Source of the DNA: Haplosporangium gracile
Lineage: Eukaryota; Mortierellomycota; Mortierellomycetes; Mortierellales; Mortierellaceae
Length of the DNA stretch: 55,380 nt
Reading direction: 5' to 3'
Assembly: GCA_015499985.1 (NCBI GenBank)
Contig: JAAAUF010000172.1
Span: forward strand, 1-55,380
The notes below the pieces were generated by a model. The model worked only from the letters and a program-made list of their open reading frames with translations, was not told the origin of the DNA and did no database searches. Positions within the stretch are counted from its first letter, which is position 1, and every line of letters begins with the position of its first letter. This document shows positions 1-11,878 of the stretch, one piece after another. The position numbers were made by a program, and so were the translations under genes.

Positions 1-982
1 TTTTTTTTTTTTTTTTTTTTGGTTTTGCTCATGCTGCATTGCCGAGTGCCTTTCTTATGAACGTCCAGTTGTTGCCTGACGGAGAAGCATTACCGAGACA
101 GCCGCTGGTAATGATTGGACAGAAAATGATGGCGAAAAATTATGCATTTTATTCATGCAATGCGGTATCTTTAGATTAGCGGCGAGCGGTCTCCACAGCA
201 AGGCAAAAAAGGCGTTTGATAGCCCTGACCAGAATGGGGCGTTGGACTACTTCGTGGATGTTCATGTTCAACAACTGAATGGTATGAATGACTATTAACT
301 CTTCATTAGAGGTCCAAGGCAAGATAATCCAAACGGTACGTGGCCACTGGCAAGAGAAGATGATAAAAAGTTGACGGTGGTAATCTCTTGATTTTTCCTT
401 GGCGTCAATGTAAAAAAAAAACGAGCATAAGCTAACCCTGCCCGACATGGTCCCCAAACAGCCGCCGCCGTTTTTACTCTATAACCAATCATAACAAGAA
501 TCCTAGAATAGAAAAGCCTCAAAAAGTAGAAGGAAAAGAAGCGCCATGTTTGTTATTTGGCTCTAGCATCTTTGCCTGCAATTTGGCCAATAGATGCTCT
601 GCTGTATTACATTGCATAGAGCCCTTGGACGCGTTTTTTCGACTTATTTTCTTTTCCCCCCTAATCGATCCCGCAACGGTTTGGCTTTTGGTTGTGATTT
701 GTCCAACCTGCATGTACCGTTTGTTCCTTTGGTTTTCCTCTAGGTTACTGATCGTCGTTAATTTCTTCCCTTTCTCTTGGCGTCTGTGACAGTAGCCTCA
801 CAAACGATCCCACGCCTGTGATCAGCCATCTTGGCCTTTGCCAGAGTGGGCTTTAGTATTCTTAAACTAACTATAATGCATTACTAGACACAATGCCTTT
901 TTCACTTGATCAACTTTTGAGATCCTTGAGCGGCGCTTCTTGCAGAGCAAGATGGGCACCTTTAAACGAGCCAGCAAATCCC
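1..982. other. Gene-free left edge
   Basis: The window opens with a run of 20 T. The rest is AT-rich with only short, overlapping open frames that have no recognisable domain, no signal peptide and no coding-like third-position bias. I see no gene here. Confidence 0.6.
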
Positions 983-990
983 TATAAAAG
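983..990 (+). promoter_or_regulatory. TATA box of the SH3-like gene
   Basis: TATAAAAG lies about 130 bases before the likely 5' splice site of an untranslated leader intron and 259 bases before the start codon. It is the only clear TATA element upstream of the gene and is well placed for a transcript with a leader of about 100 bases before the intron. Confidence 0.6.
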
Positions 991-1117
991 GACCATCTTT
1001 CTTTTCTTCAAACTCTCCTTATCAACCTCCGCTTCCTTCAACACAAGTAAAACAACAACAACAACAACAACAAAGATCCAACCAACTAACACCCAGCACT
1101 TCGGTACTCTTCTCCAA

Positions 1118-1236
1118 GTAAGTTTCTTCGTCCTTCGTTTTTAGCCTCCTCTACCCACGCGCCATTTCTAACCATCAATTACCAACAACCAAACTAACTC
1201 AAGGAAGAATCTCTTACTATTCCAATTGACTTCTAG
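1118..1236 (+). other. Probable intron in the 5' leader of the SH3-like gene
   Basis: A GTAAGT donor at 1118 and a pyrimidine-rich CTAG acceptor ending at 1236 enclose AT-rich sequence with an ACTAAC branch-like site near 1193. The leader before it carries an (ACA)n run. Splicing would leave 12 bases before the ATG. The decayed copy downstream has the same arrangement (donor at 2543, acceptor at 2626), which supports the intron. Confidence 0.55.
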
Positions 1237-1248
1237 ACTCCTTCAAAC

Positions 1249-1518
1249 ATGTTAACCAGAACCATTGCCGTCTTCAGCTTGATCGCCGCCGCCGCAACAT
1301 CCGCCATTGCCGCACCAGCCGCAGCCAATCTTGTCTGCACCGTCAACGACGACGGTGTCAACTTCCGCGGCGGCCCCGGTACCAACTTCCCGGTTCTCGG
1401 AAGCGTCAATAGGGGTCAGAACCTGAATTACCGAGGACGCACCGGCGATTGGGTCTTCGGCGATCTCTGGGGCGGCAATACTGGTATTTGGATTTACACC
1501 GCCTATCTTAACTGTTGA
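1249..1518 (+). CDS. Small secreted SH3-like (SH3b) protein
   Basis: An 89-residue secreted protein. Residues 1-21 form a signal peptide (MLTRTIAVFSLIAAAATSAI, then a cleavage-like AIAAP). The mature part is one bacterial-type SH3 (SH3b) fold with the usual marks: DGVNFRGGPGTNF near residues 35-47, a GDWVFG turn, and an aromatic IWIYTAYLNC end. One cysteine at each end of the domain (LVC near residue 30 and the final C89) probably makes a disulphide. SH3b domains often bind cell-wall peptides or polysaccharides; the ligand here is unknown. The gene has no intron in the coding part but one in the leader. A broken tandem copy follows 1.1 kb downstream. The ATG is the first in the spliced leader. 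Confidence 0.85.
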   Translation: MLTRTIAVFSLIAAAATSAIAAPAAANLVCTVNDDGVNFRGGPGTNFPVLGSVNRGQNLNYRGRTGDWVFGDLWGGNTGIWIYTAYLNC

Positions 1519-2542
1519 AGAATTAAGCTGTTTAAGAAGAGAGACAGAGAGGAATGACTTCTCTGCCAGCTATTATGGAGTAGCCCTTCCGACCCCTCGT
1601 TTGTATGTTCCTTGTTTCTTTTTTTCAACTACAACCGTCTAGTTAGTAATCGTACCTGACCTAACGTGTTCAACTCTGTTGAAAATGTTCTTAAATTTTT
1701 TCTGATCCTCTCTCTTTTTTCTCCTCATTATTCGCAGATTTGAAAATAAAAAAAACCATTCTTGGACTTTATTTCTCATAGTTACTCAAATTGAAAAAAA
1801 AAGTGTGAATTGAGGCGGGGAAACGAGGAAGAAGTCTCACCATATTTTTTACTTGAGTTATTGACCAAGTGCCCTTTCCTTCCTTCTAGTTTTTGTCTTT
1901 GGGGATTGAATTAAGCGTGACACAAAAATAACACTTTGGTAAACGGTTGCTGGCACGACCTAGAAAGAAAAAGAAAAACACCATTGCCTATCGCCGAAGA
2001 CAAGGTTCTAAAAAAGGTGCGCGTAATTATTCTTCAAAGGAGACGTTTTCATGACGAATGTTGCCCTCCCCATCTCAATACCATAAAATAAAAGAAATAA
2101 AAAAGAAAAGGAATAAGGAGGAGCTCACAATTCAACACTTGTCGCTTAAATGCCTGGCATAAAAAAATTGACGGGGCAGGTATGCCTTGTAACCTCTTGA
2201 TTGACATTGGTACCAGTAAGCTGTCTCTCAATGCGTTTCTCGAAGCTTTGTCTGCTCCATTAATAGATTCCCTTTTACCTTTTGTCCTGAACTGTCCACT
2301 TCCACCTATTTCCAAATCCTGTCACTTTTCCTTGTATCTCTCTTCCTCTTTCTCTTTCTCTTTCTCTCAGGTCGATTACTACTCAGCAACTTCTCGGGAT
2401 TGCATCAATGTCAGCCCTCCTAGAAGAACGACCATTCCATTCTCGTTCTTGTATCCTTACTGAATTCAACCCCCTTCCACACAAATAAAACAATCTCCCA
2501 ATCAGTCAACAACCCCAACACTTCCCAAGCATTTTTTCCCCA
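1519..2542. other. Spacer between the SH3-like gene and its decayed copy
   Basis: About 1 kb without a gene. It holds the AT-rich 3' flank of the SH3-like gene (AATAAA-like near 1744) and, at 2330-2370, a short (TTTCTC)n tract just upstream of the decayed copy, in the place of a promoter. No coding frame is supported. Confidence 0.5.
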
Positions 2543-2935
2543 GTAAGTATTCATTTAAGCTTCTCAATGGTCCACATCTTGGAATTCAAACGTTAACCCC
2601 TTCCACTTCCATTACCAACCTTTCAGACCTAGTAGACCTTCACTCAAGAGACCAAAAGAAATGTTGACCAACAACATTGCCGTCCTCAGCTTAATGGTCG
2701 CTGCCCTATCTGCTCAACCTATCATCATGTGCGCCATCACGGGCAATGGCGTTATCGAACGTGAAGCATTACAAACAAAGCCAATGCTTTGAGAATCGCC
2801 AAACAGCGCCAGAGGTTCATCTTTTACCACATCTACGGCGATTAGACCGAGGGCCTTATCGAAGGTGACAATCTAACTAGCGTTTGTATCGAAAAACTTA
2901 CATTAAGTGCTAAAGCAGCGTCAAGTTATTTGCGA
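2543..2935 (+). pseudogene. Decayed tandem copy of the secreted SH3-like gene
   Basis: The start at 2661 reads MLTNNIAVLSLMVAALSAQ, matching the signal peptide of the intact gene upstream (MLTRTIAVFSLIAAAATSA). The frame continues through a cysteine and TGNG, where the intact gene has CTVNDDG, but hits a TGA at 2790-2792. In another frame the second half of the domain goes on: a QRFIFYHIYGD stretch, an in-frame TAG where the intact copy has the Trp of TGDWVFG, then TEGLIEGDN. So the copy has at least one frameshift and one nonsense change. A leader intron (2543-2626) like that of the intact gene is also kept, which shows duplication of the whole gene. Confidence 0.75.
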
Positions 2936-4403
2936 GGAGAGAGAAAAACTCTGGTCTACCCATCACCACGCTTCGCACTCGATTTTGTTGTTGCCTTTCA
3001 AGGACGGAGGAGGAAAGGGTAGAGTTGAGGCCGTCGGTCCAATTAGCAGCCCCTGGATTTAGCATCCCTTTCTTCACAGTATTTCGAATCCTCTATCTTG
3101 TTTTTCCCTCACGCGTTTCTCTCTTTCTGTCTCCCCTTTGATGTAGTTTATGTTGACCATAAGAAATAAACATGGTGATAATTCACACTTCGGTTAATGT
3201 TCTAGGCGTCGACGCGAAAGAATATCAACGCTAGTAGCAGGATTTTTTAGGGGAAGACAGCAAGATGACTGACTAGACGGGTAAGAGATGCATTCTTCGG
3301 TAAGTAAGGGGATTGTTTGTATTTTTTAAAGACAACACAGTCCTAATTGATGATGGTAATACCTTTCTTATTGGCATGCCCCTCTTCTTGTAAAACGACA
3401 CGACCTCTCAATTGCATTTTTCTCCGCCTCCCCCCTCCCCCCACTCTGTAAGCCCAATCGAAAGAATGGACAAAAAAGAATCTTCATGGACCAGAAAAAC
3501 TTCGACCAAAGTAATGTCTGGCGCCAATCCTGCAAAGTTCCCCTCTGCAACAACGAGAAACGAGGCTGCTTCAAAGAATATCATACTTTCATTTACGTTC
3601 TGGCAAAGAAAATTGAATCATTTGAATGGGTGTAGGTCAGGAAAATTTACCAGACAAATTTGCCCACCACATCCCTACAGAGTAAGGGTAACACTTCTTC
3701 AACACAGGAGTGGGCTGCTTGGAAATTTTGAGGCCAGTGCGAATGTGTGAGTGTTCCATGCCAATCTTAACTGTGTACCGTACTAAAAAAACCAGAAACA
3801 ATATCGATTCCCTCCACACAGCCATTTCGCCTCTTGTTCCCTCACTTTTCCGCCTTCGAATTTCTTCTATCGATCCCTTTCTATCTCTCCTGTGTCCCTC
3901 CTTAGCTATTTTTTTTTTATTTCGTATGTTCTAAACCATTATCTGCCTCTCTTTATTTTTCCACGCACACATATTCATCTTTTCTCTTGACGATTGTCCA
4001 AAATGTTGAATTTGACAACGATTCTGTTCATGAATGCATAATTAAGCATCCACACGCTCAGACTCGCACACACTCAGGCTTCAAGATTTCTTTGTTGCTT
4101 TGCTACTAATTCAAGAGCGGTAGATGCAAGGTGACTGTATGGATGCGGAAGGATTGGAAAGGACTGGAGTGATCCATTTTCTTCACGATCGCTTGCTAAG
4201 CCCAGAACATCGGGTCGTATTCCAATCAAAGACATGGAACTCATGCAATGACTGCCGTGCCTTTTTTGGTGTTCTTTTTTCTTAACGGTAGAAAACTCGT
4301 GTATGTTCAAAAAAAAAAAAAACGCCCGAAATGCACAAATTTTTTTTTTTGGGCATGTCATGAAAAAAAGGAAAATGTACTGTGTAGAAAAGGTGCCATT
4401 GTA

Positions 4404-4449
<46 letters not shown>

Positions 4450-4474
4450 ATGAGAAGGTTTATTTACTGCTATT
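2936..4474. other. Gene-free stretch with homopolymers
   Basis: AT-rich DNA with several A and T runs and a compound TA/TG repeat near its right end. Short open frames here show no domain or codon bias. It is the 3' flank of the minus-strand FAD-protein gene and of the plus-strand pseudogene. Confidence 0.5.
4404..4450. repeat. Compound (TA)n(TG)n microsatellite
   Basis: About eleven TA units pass directly into about eleven TG units. It sits 25 bases beyond the stop codon of the minus-strand FAD-protein gene, so it would fall in that gene's 3' untranslated region. Confidence 0.95.
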
Positions 4475-6841
4475 TTATGGTCGACAAGAGCGATGATACT
4501 GGTGCACAGGCTGGATCAAGCCGTAATCGGGTACAGGTTGCAAGAAATTGGCCTGAGGGCGGAAGGAGTATTTCTCATCCATCCGGCGTTCTTGTGTGCA
4601 CTTTGGAGTATAGTTCAACTTCACTGTCCTGTATGCCTTTTGCATTGTACCCTGCAAGTTCGCAACAAAACAAAGGATAAAGATGTAGGAGTTAGGACGA
4701 CGAGAGTAAAAATAGGTGTGAGGAACGTCGTTCCTGTCCAGGAAGAACGCGGTATTTCGTTCGCCCTAAAGGTGGGGCGTAGTCTTTACCTTGGCATTCA
4801 GAAGTTGATCAAGGTCTTGGGATTCGCGGATAGCAGCCTCACGTCGAGAGGTCCGCTCTTTGCGGTACCTCGCGAAGGCTTCTCGGATGTCGGCTAGCCT
4901 TACTGAGGGAGGGAGGGCCACGATAGCCTCTGCCAGACTGAGGGCATCGAGTATTGACTCATCGGCAGCTTGTCCTAGAATTGGTACCGCCTGGTGGGAG
5001 AAATACGAAACACATGACAAGAAAAAAAAACGTGGTGAGATTCATAGGTCGAAAACGAAATGCTTTTGTTTGTCGCACACAGAGGGGGACCATGCTCGAC
5101 TGGCGGGGGGGGGGATTATTTTCCCTTCTTTCTTTCTGTTTCCCTTACCTTGCGACAAGCTGTGAAACATCAGAGGCATGATAGGGGCGATTTTGTTTAA
5201 CCAGTAGCGTGGGGTTGGGAAAACAAAAAAATGGAAAGATGTGTGAGCAATGGGAAACTATGTATCTCTCACGAGAGACCAATGCAGGAAAATAATATAA
5301 AAAAAAAGCAGACAAGGGCGATGGGGTGTCCTTCGCGACTCCTATTTTGTCGTTTACCTTCCCCCAAAAGTTGCAGCCGAGGACGAGAAGCAACATTGTT
5401 TGAGTTCACACGGGTTGGGGCAGCGTGATCATCCCACCGCTTGCATGAGATTTCAGATGGGGAAGTCCACTGGGCGATTTGTGCCATCGTCCCGCCAAGA
5501 GGGCACATCATCGACTGTGACATCTGGCTCATTATGCTGGCCTTGGCCGCTTCTTCATCTTCCAAGGGCCAATCCGCGTCGGATTGCTGTCCAGTCGTCT
5601 TGTCGGAGAGTCGAATCCTTTGCGTCACCTGCCAGGCAATCCTGTGGTCTACCAATGTTGCCACCCACCACTATATTGTTTCAAGAGAGAAAGCGTTGAC
5701 AAGGTAGGTACGTGAGTAAATTTTCTTTGGTGTGAAAAAGAAAGAGAAAACAGCAATGCGTGTCTGCGCCTGTGGCGGGAGAATCGGCATGCAAACTTTA
5801 ATCCCCTTACCGAGAGTGAACTCCGGTCGTTCAAAACAAGTCGAAGCTGAGTTGTATCTTCCTTGAGGAGTGGGATCCTCTGAGGGTCAAGAGCCTCTGT
5901 GACGCCCGACACATGATAATGCACTTCGCGTGATGTCGGTGTATCGCTCGCCGTCGTTGTTGTCGCACTTGTAGAACTCTTTGTAGTCGCAGCATGGTTG
6001 ACAGAGTAGTCCTCTTGTTGGCCTTCTTGAGTCCATTCTGATCCAGTAGGAGTAATCTTGCTGCTGTCGTCAAATCGCAATTCGACTCCACTTTCGATAT
6101 CGGCGACGAGGAGATGACCGGTGTAGGACGAGCCGTCCGTGCATTCGACTGTGACGCCACCTTGTGCTTCGCCCTTTTCCATGGTGATGTCTATATCGAG
6201 CATGCTATCCTGACGGTCGTCGACCATGACCAAAGGCATGGCCTCAGCCCTGTCATTTCCCTCGGCGCAGTCGATTGTGGCGATGGAAGCGATGTCCTTA
6301 TTGAAAAGGATCCTTGACTCTGTCAGCTTTTCGAGAATGACACTACAGTACTCTGGTCGTGTCATGAATCGACTCCAGGCACCATACCTAACACATTCAA
6401 TAAAAGCAACAATAAACAAGTGATAGAGCAGAGAGAGACAGAGATGATCAGTACAGGAGACATTTAAGGTTTCTTTGTCTCATTGGAGCAGACATTCATC
6501 AGCAGAATAAAAAAAAAACAGTCAATGGGAGGGCAACGGACGGACGGACGCATTGCTTACCGTATCCGCCGGTCAGACCAGTCGTAAGTGGTAATATGCT
6601 CCATGTCGCTATCCAGCACAAGGACCTGCTCCATCGGCTGTGAGAAGAAGAGGAGGTCGTCCCTGAGTGAGAGCTGCTCCAGCAGAGGAAGGACAGTCGG
6701 GTGCAACGACATTCCACCTGCTACAGCGGGGACAGAGTCGGATTTCTCCAAGAGGAGGTAGTCAACTCCTGCGAGCTCTAGCATCAACGCCAGTGTCATC
6801 GTAGCAACGTCCATGCCGACAATTAATACTTTGATCGCCAT
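4475..6841 (-). CDS. FAD-dependent monooxygenase-family protein with eroded cofactor motifs
   Basis: Five exons (6841-6561, 6387-5811, 5670-about 5410, 4990-4790, 4651-4475) join in frame to give about 498 residues, the usual length of fungal PHBH/salicylate-hydroxylase-like flavoproteins. The fold is recognisable from VLIVG...LALMLELAG...LLLEKS at the N-terminus, through SLHPTVLPLLEQL, to GQAADESILDALSLAEAI and a VPDYGLIQPVHQ end. Odd points: the dinucleotide motif GxGxxG reads GMDVAT (residues 9-14), the central GADG motif reads VADIES, and the GDxxH motif reads DDHAAP. A Thr/Ser-rich insert lies in exon 2. Family and exon chain look sound; normal FAD binding is doubtful. The exon 3 donor (GTGAAC) is the least certain junction. 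Confidence 0.75.
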
Positions 6842-8333
6842 TATTGTTGTATGTGTGCGAGAGAAAAGGGTACTGTCGTGGTAGTGAACGTTGTATTTGT
6901 AGGAGAATTGAAGGGGTAGAACAGGGGTGTGCTATTATTATTATTATTATTTTAGGGTAGGGCTGGGTATGTTTTCCGTTGGTGAGGTGGAAAGGAAAGT
7001 GAGGTGCAGTGAAAGGTGAGGTGAGAAGGATAGAGATGTAGATGAAGAGGGGCAATGAGGATGATGACAAGCGAGAGGGAAAGAGGCGGAATGCAGTTTT
7101 TGAGAGTTGGATGAAGAAAAAGAAGAAATGAGTTGTAATCCGTTTGTTGACACTTTTTCTCTGTGTATTTAAGAGAATTGTGTCTCTGGCTGCTGCCCTG
7201 TCTTCTTTGCCATCACCATCGAGCGGAGGGCAATATTCTTTGCTTCTTGCTCACTCGTTCTTTCTCTTCCCCCCCTCTAGGCGTCTCTTAATCCAATCCA
7301 GCCCAACCACAACCACATAGTGAGTGTGAATTAAGAAGAAACAGGCAGGAAAAAATCATAAAGCCTTGCATGCTCTCCCCTTTCCACCAAGAAGACCCTT
7401 ACCCCGGGAAGAAGCCAGCCATTTCACTCATTTATGTAGCCCTTTGGACAAGGTCAAAATCAAAAGACCGTGACCCCGTCATCATCCATGATTCATGAGC
7501 GAACGACGAATAGACATTTGCTGCATGACTTGCACGTCTGCACGCACGACGCAGAAATGGGAGACAGACAGACAAACACATACAGGCATAACAGGACTCG
7601 TGAAGGGGGTGGTGTAAGAATAATTCAAGCAGATTGATCGAATAAAGGCTTGCCTCCCTCACTCGCTTATCGGAACAAACGTTGTTGTTTTTTGTCGTCG
7701 TGTTGTTGTAAAAGTCGATGTCTGTGTGTTTGCATTTGTTTTTCCTTTGTCTCCTGTTCTTTCTTTTCTTCTTTTTCTTTTTTTTTCTTTCCCCCTGCGC
7801 GAAATAGTTTTTTTCTTCTCAGTTCCCTTGAACTGGCTTGAGCGTCCACTCCTCCTTTTGCTCACATTTTTTTTTCTTGTTGTCTGTCCCAGTCTGACCA
7901 AACCTTTTTTCTTTTTCTTCCTTTTGGACAGCGCCGCCACGTGGATTCTCTCTTTCGGTGCGACCACAAAAAGATGAAAAAAAAAATGCGTGGACTCACT
8001 CTCGCATTGTTGGGGGCAAAAGTGGGGGTAAGAAATAGACAGGGCATAAAGGACGTGATGACTATCTCTTACGTTTGTTTGTTGATATTCGCTTCTTCAT
8101 GGCGATTTTGTTCAAGGCACATTGGCATCATGGCATGACGAAGAAAAAATACATCAAGCCCCCGACCCAACCTACGGGCTATGACGATGAATTGGTGAAG
8201 GGGCATCAACAAGATGACTCAGTCCTTGTTAATTTTGCATTTTCTTTCCGACCTGTGCTTGTCACAAAATGCAAACGCAGAAAAAAAGGGCTCAGTCCAT
8301 CAATGCGCACATGCGACCGACATAATTAAGTGC

Positions 8334-8336
<3 letters not shown>
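6842..8336. other. Upstream flank with pyrimidine-rich block
   Basis: This contains the promoter side of the minus-strand FAD-protein gene, an (ATT)n run near 6933-6952, and a T/C-rich block at about 7740-7960. The open frames over the T/C block are low-complexity artefacts. No gene is supported. Confidence 0.5.

Positions 8337-8381
<45 letters not shown>
8337..8381. repeat. (AG)n microsatellite
   Basis: About 22 perfect AG units, ending a few bases beyond the stop codon of the minus-strand lactone-oxidase gene (stop at 8386), so it would begin its 3' untranslated region. Confidence 0.95.
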
Positions 8382-8383
<2 letters not shown>

Positions 8384-8385
8384 AT

Positions 8386-10690
8386 CTATTTTGGCACAAC
8401 CAGGTGTCTACGAAGGTAATCATTAAGGAACATGCCCTCAGGATCTAGCTGCTGTCGAATAGCAAAGAATTCCTTCATCTTGGGGTACGACTCTTCGAGA
8501 CCCTCGGGCGTGACAGAATGGGCTTTGGCCCAGTGAGGCCGTCCGTCGAATGAGGTCATGATCTTTTCGTATCCTGCCCAGAATCGCTTGTATGGCACTG
8601 CCTTCCCGTAGGGTCTGTTTGAAAGGGAGGAAGAGGAAGGAGAAAGAGGGGAATGTCAGTGCTTGACCTAGGATATCTGTGTGTATATAAATGCTTCAAG
8701 CAATCAGAACAGTAAAATGATCCATTAAGGACAATGTCTATCCTTTGTGGGATGCGGGATGCAGGGTATGGGATATGGGATATGGTATATGGAATGTGTC
8801 GTCAAAGAGGGGGTGGGATAGGCATGTGTATTTATCCCGCAAATATCGTTTTGTATATCCTTACCTGTACATAATGATGCCGATGTAGCAAGAGTCGACT
8901 CCATAGGCAGGACTGAGCCAGACGTCATCCTTCTTGACAAAACGGATCTCAATCGGGAAATGAACCTCCAATGGTACCGCCTTTAATCTTGCTGCTGTTG
9001 TTCCTGACTTTTCCTGATCTTTGTTGTCCATGATAGTCCCGCTCTCAATAAATTGGTCCAGTGCCCGCAACGCCTCTGCAGTCCGTGACCAGGGGATCGA
9101 CCACTCATTGACATACTGAGAGAAGAGGCAGTCAAAGTTGAAGACCTTGACGCTGTCATCCACACGCTCGATGGGCTTAGATTGGGTGGTCCAGAACATG
9201 AACCGAGAGAGGGAGGGAATGAGTCGAGGGATGAATCGGCAAATGTACAGGAGTCCTTCATATACGTGAACACTGAACCACTTTGACGTCCTCCAGCTTG
9301 CAGCAGGAAGCGAGATTTCCTAATTGTTGGATGACAATAAAAAGGTATGTCAATCTCCAAACACAAACATTGAGAGAGAGAACACTGAGCGATCCTTTAT
9401 GATATTTTCTCCCACAAAAGATTTTTTACCTTGGTGGTTCTGTTGGCGCGCCAGACAACAACATTGTCGGTATGGGGGTACCACCAGAGACGGACATGTT
9501 CTGCCGAGTGGATGATGCTATCGAGATTGTTGAGCACGTCATTTAACTTTGCGGGTTCCTGTTTGTTCTCGAGGCGGAAGGCTGATTCGCACTGGAGAGT
9601 CATCCGTGTGATAATCCCGAGTGCACCCAAAGAGCATACTGCTGCGTTGAAGATATCCGCCTTTTCCGTCTTGGAACATGAGATCGTCTCTCCAGTTGCT
9701 GTGATCAACGTCAAATCCAGAACCTATGTTCAGTTAGAACAACAAACAAACAAGTAGACGGGTGATAAGTAATGAGAGCATTGAGACCACTCATTTGATT
9801 TTGTCACATAGAATAAAATAGCTGCACATAGTTGGTCGTTTTCTTACCGAGGCACACATCGATGAGTACTCTGCACCAGTGCCATGGGTGGCTGTCGACA
9901 TGATACCCGCGACACTCTGGTCCGAGATCGATCCCAGGTTGCTCATTGCCATATCATGCAGCTCCAGGAGATCATGCAGCTTGTGCAACTTCATTCCTGC
10001 CTGGACAGTGATGGTTTTCTTGTTTTCATCGACACTTAGCAACCTATTCAGCTTGTCGGTGTTGATCATGAATCCATCTGTGCAAGCCAGGTCGGAGGGC
10101 GAATGTCCTGTTCCAATAGCCTTGACGTTCTTTCCTGAAATCCTGGCAAGATGAATAATCTATATAAGTGTAATAAATATTGTGTAAGGAGTGGTATGTT
10201 TAATTAGGTGTGGTGGACAGACATGCATACGCTTGGATCGCCTGGAGGAAGGAGTAAAGGTGTCACACCATTGCATTAGCCTATTTGTTCGCCCACTCAC
10301 CTTGATAACTTCCTCCTCAGTGGTAGGGGTATAATACTGCTCGGGAGTACACCTGAATGTCTGTGCCCAGTTCTGGAAGACCTTGTTGGGTGTCGACAAG
10401 GCCTGCAGTTCCTTCTGAAGCAAGGATGCTGTTGCTGTTGGTTCAATGGACTCCTTTTTAGTATTGTACTCTTTTCCGTCAACCAACTTTGTGGTGGTTG
10501 TGGTGGTTGTGGTAGACGTTGTAGTGGTAAAAGTAGTTGCTGCGGAGGAGATGGTTGTGTGAGCCTGCTGCTGTTGTTCCTGTAAGGTTGTCGTAGTCGT
10601 AGTTGAGGAAGTAGGGGTATCCTTGGGGACAACGATGAAGGAGCCGTCCATGGGTATAGCGTCCTCTTGGTGGTCCATGACAGTCGTCAA
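8386..10690 (-). CDS. ALO1: D-arabinono-1,4-lactone oxidase
   Basis: This flavoenzyme makes the last step to D-erythroascorbate, oxidising D-arabinono-1,4-lactone with O2; in yeast it sits in the outer mitochondrial membrane. Five exons (10690-10301, 10159-9848, 9723-9430, 9319-8865, 8614-8386) join in frame to 559 residues. The PCMH-type FAD domain starts with QNWAQTF and YYTPTTEEEV. The motif GTGHSPSD carries His149, the expected covalent FAD site. The ALO domain ends with the family mark HWAKAH (511-516) and LDPEGMFLNDYLRRH. Unusual is an N-terminal head of about 100 residues, rich in Thr (runs of T), Ser and Gln, before the catalytic part; common family members are shorter. Either the Met at 10690 or the one four codons later could be used. 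Confidence 0.9.
8750..8795. repeat. Degenerate GGGATAT-type repeat in ALO1 intron 4
   Basis: A short array of imperfect GGGATGC/GGGATAT/GGTATAT units lies inside the last intron (8615-8864) of the lactone-oxidase gene. This intron is the longest of that gene. No function is evident. Confidence 0.7.
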
Positions 10691-11644
10691 TGCTTTCTTG
10701 GGGATGGTTATGTTGGGTTGAGAGGGAAGAGTCAGAAGAGAAAAAGTGGGCGAAAAAAAAAAGTTTGAGTCTTGATTGATTTTCGACCCTCAACCGTCTT
10801 GGTGGCTTATCCGTGAGATTCCGATCAGCGATCAGTTTGAAATTGTCGAGTGGCTGAGATGCGCTTCATCATACTCTGATGGTGGAGACGCGTTTCGAAA
10901 AAGTTCAAGTCTCCGTAATCACAAATTACTCTCTTCTAGAAAATGTAGTCATCGCACTCCTTGAAAGGGGAGAAGCCCTCCCTGCTATTTTTTTTATCGC
11001 CTTATGCCTTATGTAAATTTTTCAAACTCCAGGGAGGGTTTTTTGGATGAACCTGCCATCGTCGGAGCCTTTTGAGCACCTCGATTTTTTTTATAAAGAA
11101 AAGCTCTTTCTCCCCCTTGACAGCACTTTTGCATTCCTTTCTCTCCCTTCACATTCATTCGGATTGACTCTCCGCTAATATTTGCACACACGTACTCTTT
11201 CACACTCTTGTTAGAATACTTTTAACTAGGACAGCTTGGCCAACTGCTGAAGTTTTAGCCAAACGGCCTCTTTCTTTGAGAAGAGGGTTGGTAACCACAA
11301 GGGAGAAAAATGCAATAGAAAGGGCGAGATGGAAGGATGACAACAGTTGATGTACTGCACGATCGCGAGATCTCTATGTCCTCGTTGAAATCGCGCCGTT
11401 TTCTTTGTCAAAAGCCAACGCCAAGGGAGGTTGTACTTTTGCGATTCCATCAGTGGAACAAATTGGACTCTCCGGTTTATTCATTTTTCGCGTTTATCCC
11501 CTGTATGATCCCTCCCCTCCCTTTACCTTTTTTCTTCTTTTGCTACACTCTTCCCCTCCCTTACTCGCATTTTTTCTGCAATTTGTTCTCCAATATCCCC
11601 ATGAGTCATAGCGATTTCATGCCTTGAATTTGTTTTCAAGTTTG
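10691..11644. other. Intergenic region upstream of ALO1
   Basis: The promoter side of the minus-strand ALO1 gene and the far upstream side of the plus-strand Cys-rich gene. It includes a T/C-rich patch at 11500-11580. No open frame here shows a domain, signal peptide or codon bias. Confidence 0.5.
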
Positions 11645-11652
11645 TTTATATA
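11645..11652 (+). promoter_or_regulatory. TATA box of the Cys-rich secreted-protein gene
   Basis: TTTATATA stands about 230 bases before the likely start of the Cys-rich protein. A CA-rich leader of the sort seen before other genes of this window follows. Confidence 0.4.
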
Positions 11653-11878
11653 CCACGATCTCGTCTGCGACGATATAGACATCAGCACCTCAACATCTCA
11701 ACGACTACACTATAGCCACACACATACGTAGTATATCTCCTTTCTCCTTACACATGTACACTTCCTTCATAACGTTTGATACGAGTCTCTTTTTCACGTC
11801 CCTGGATAATAACTATCGGAGAACCTAACAAACAATAATGTTGTTAACTTATCTAATTGAATATAAGAAGCAAACAAA

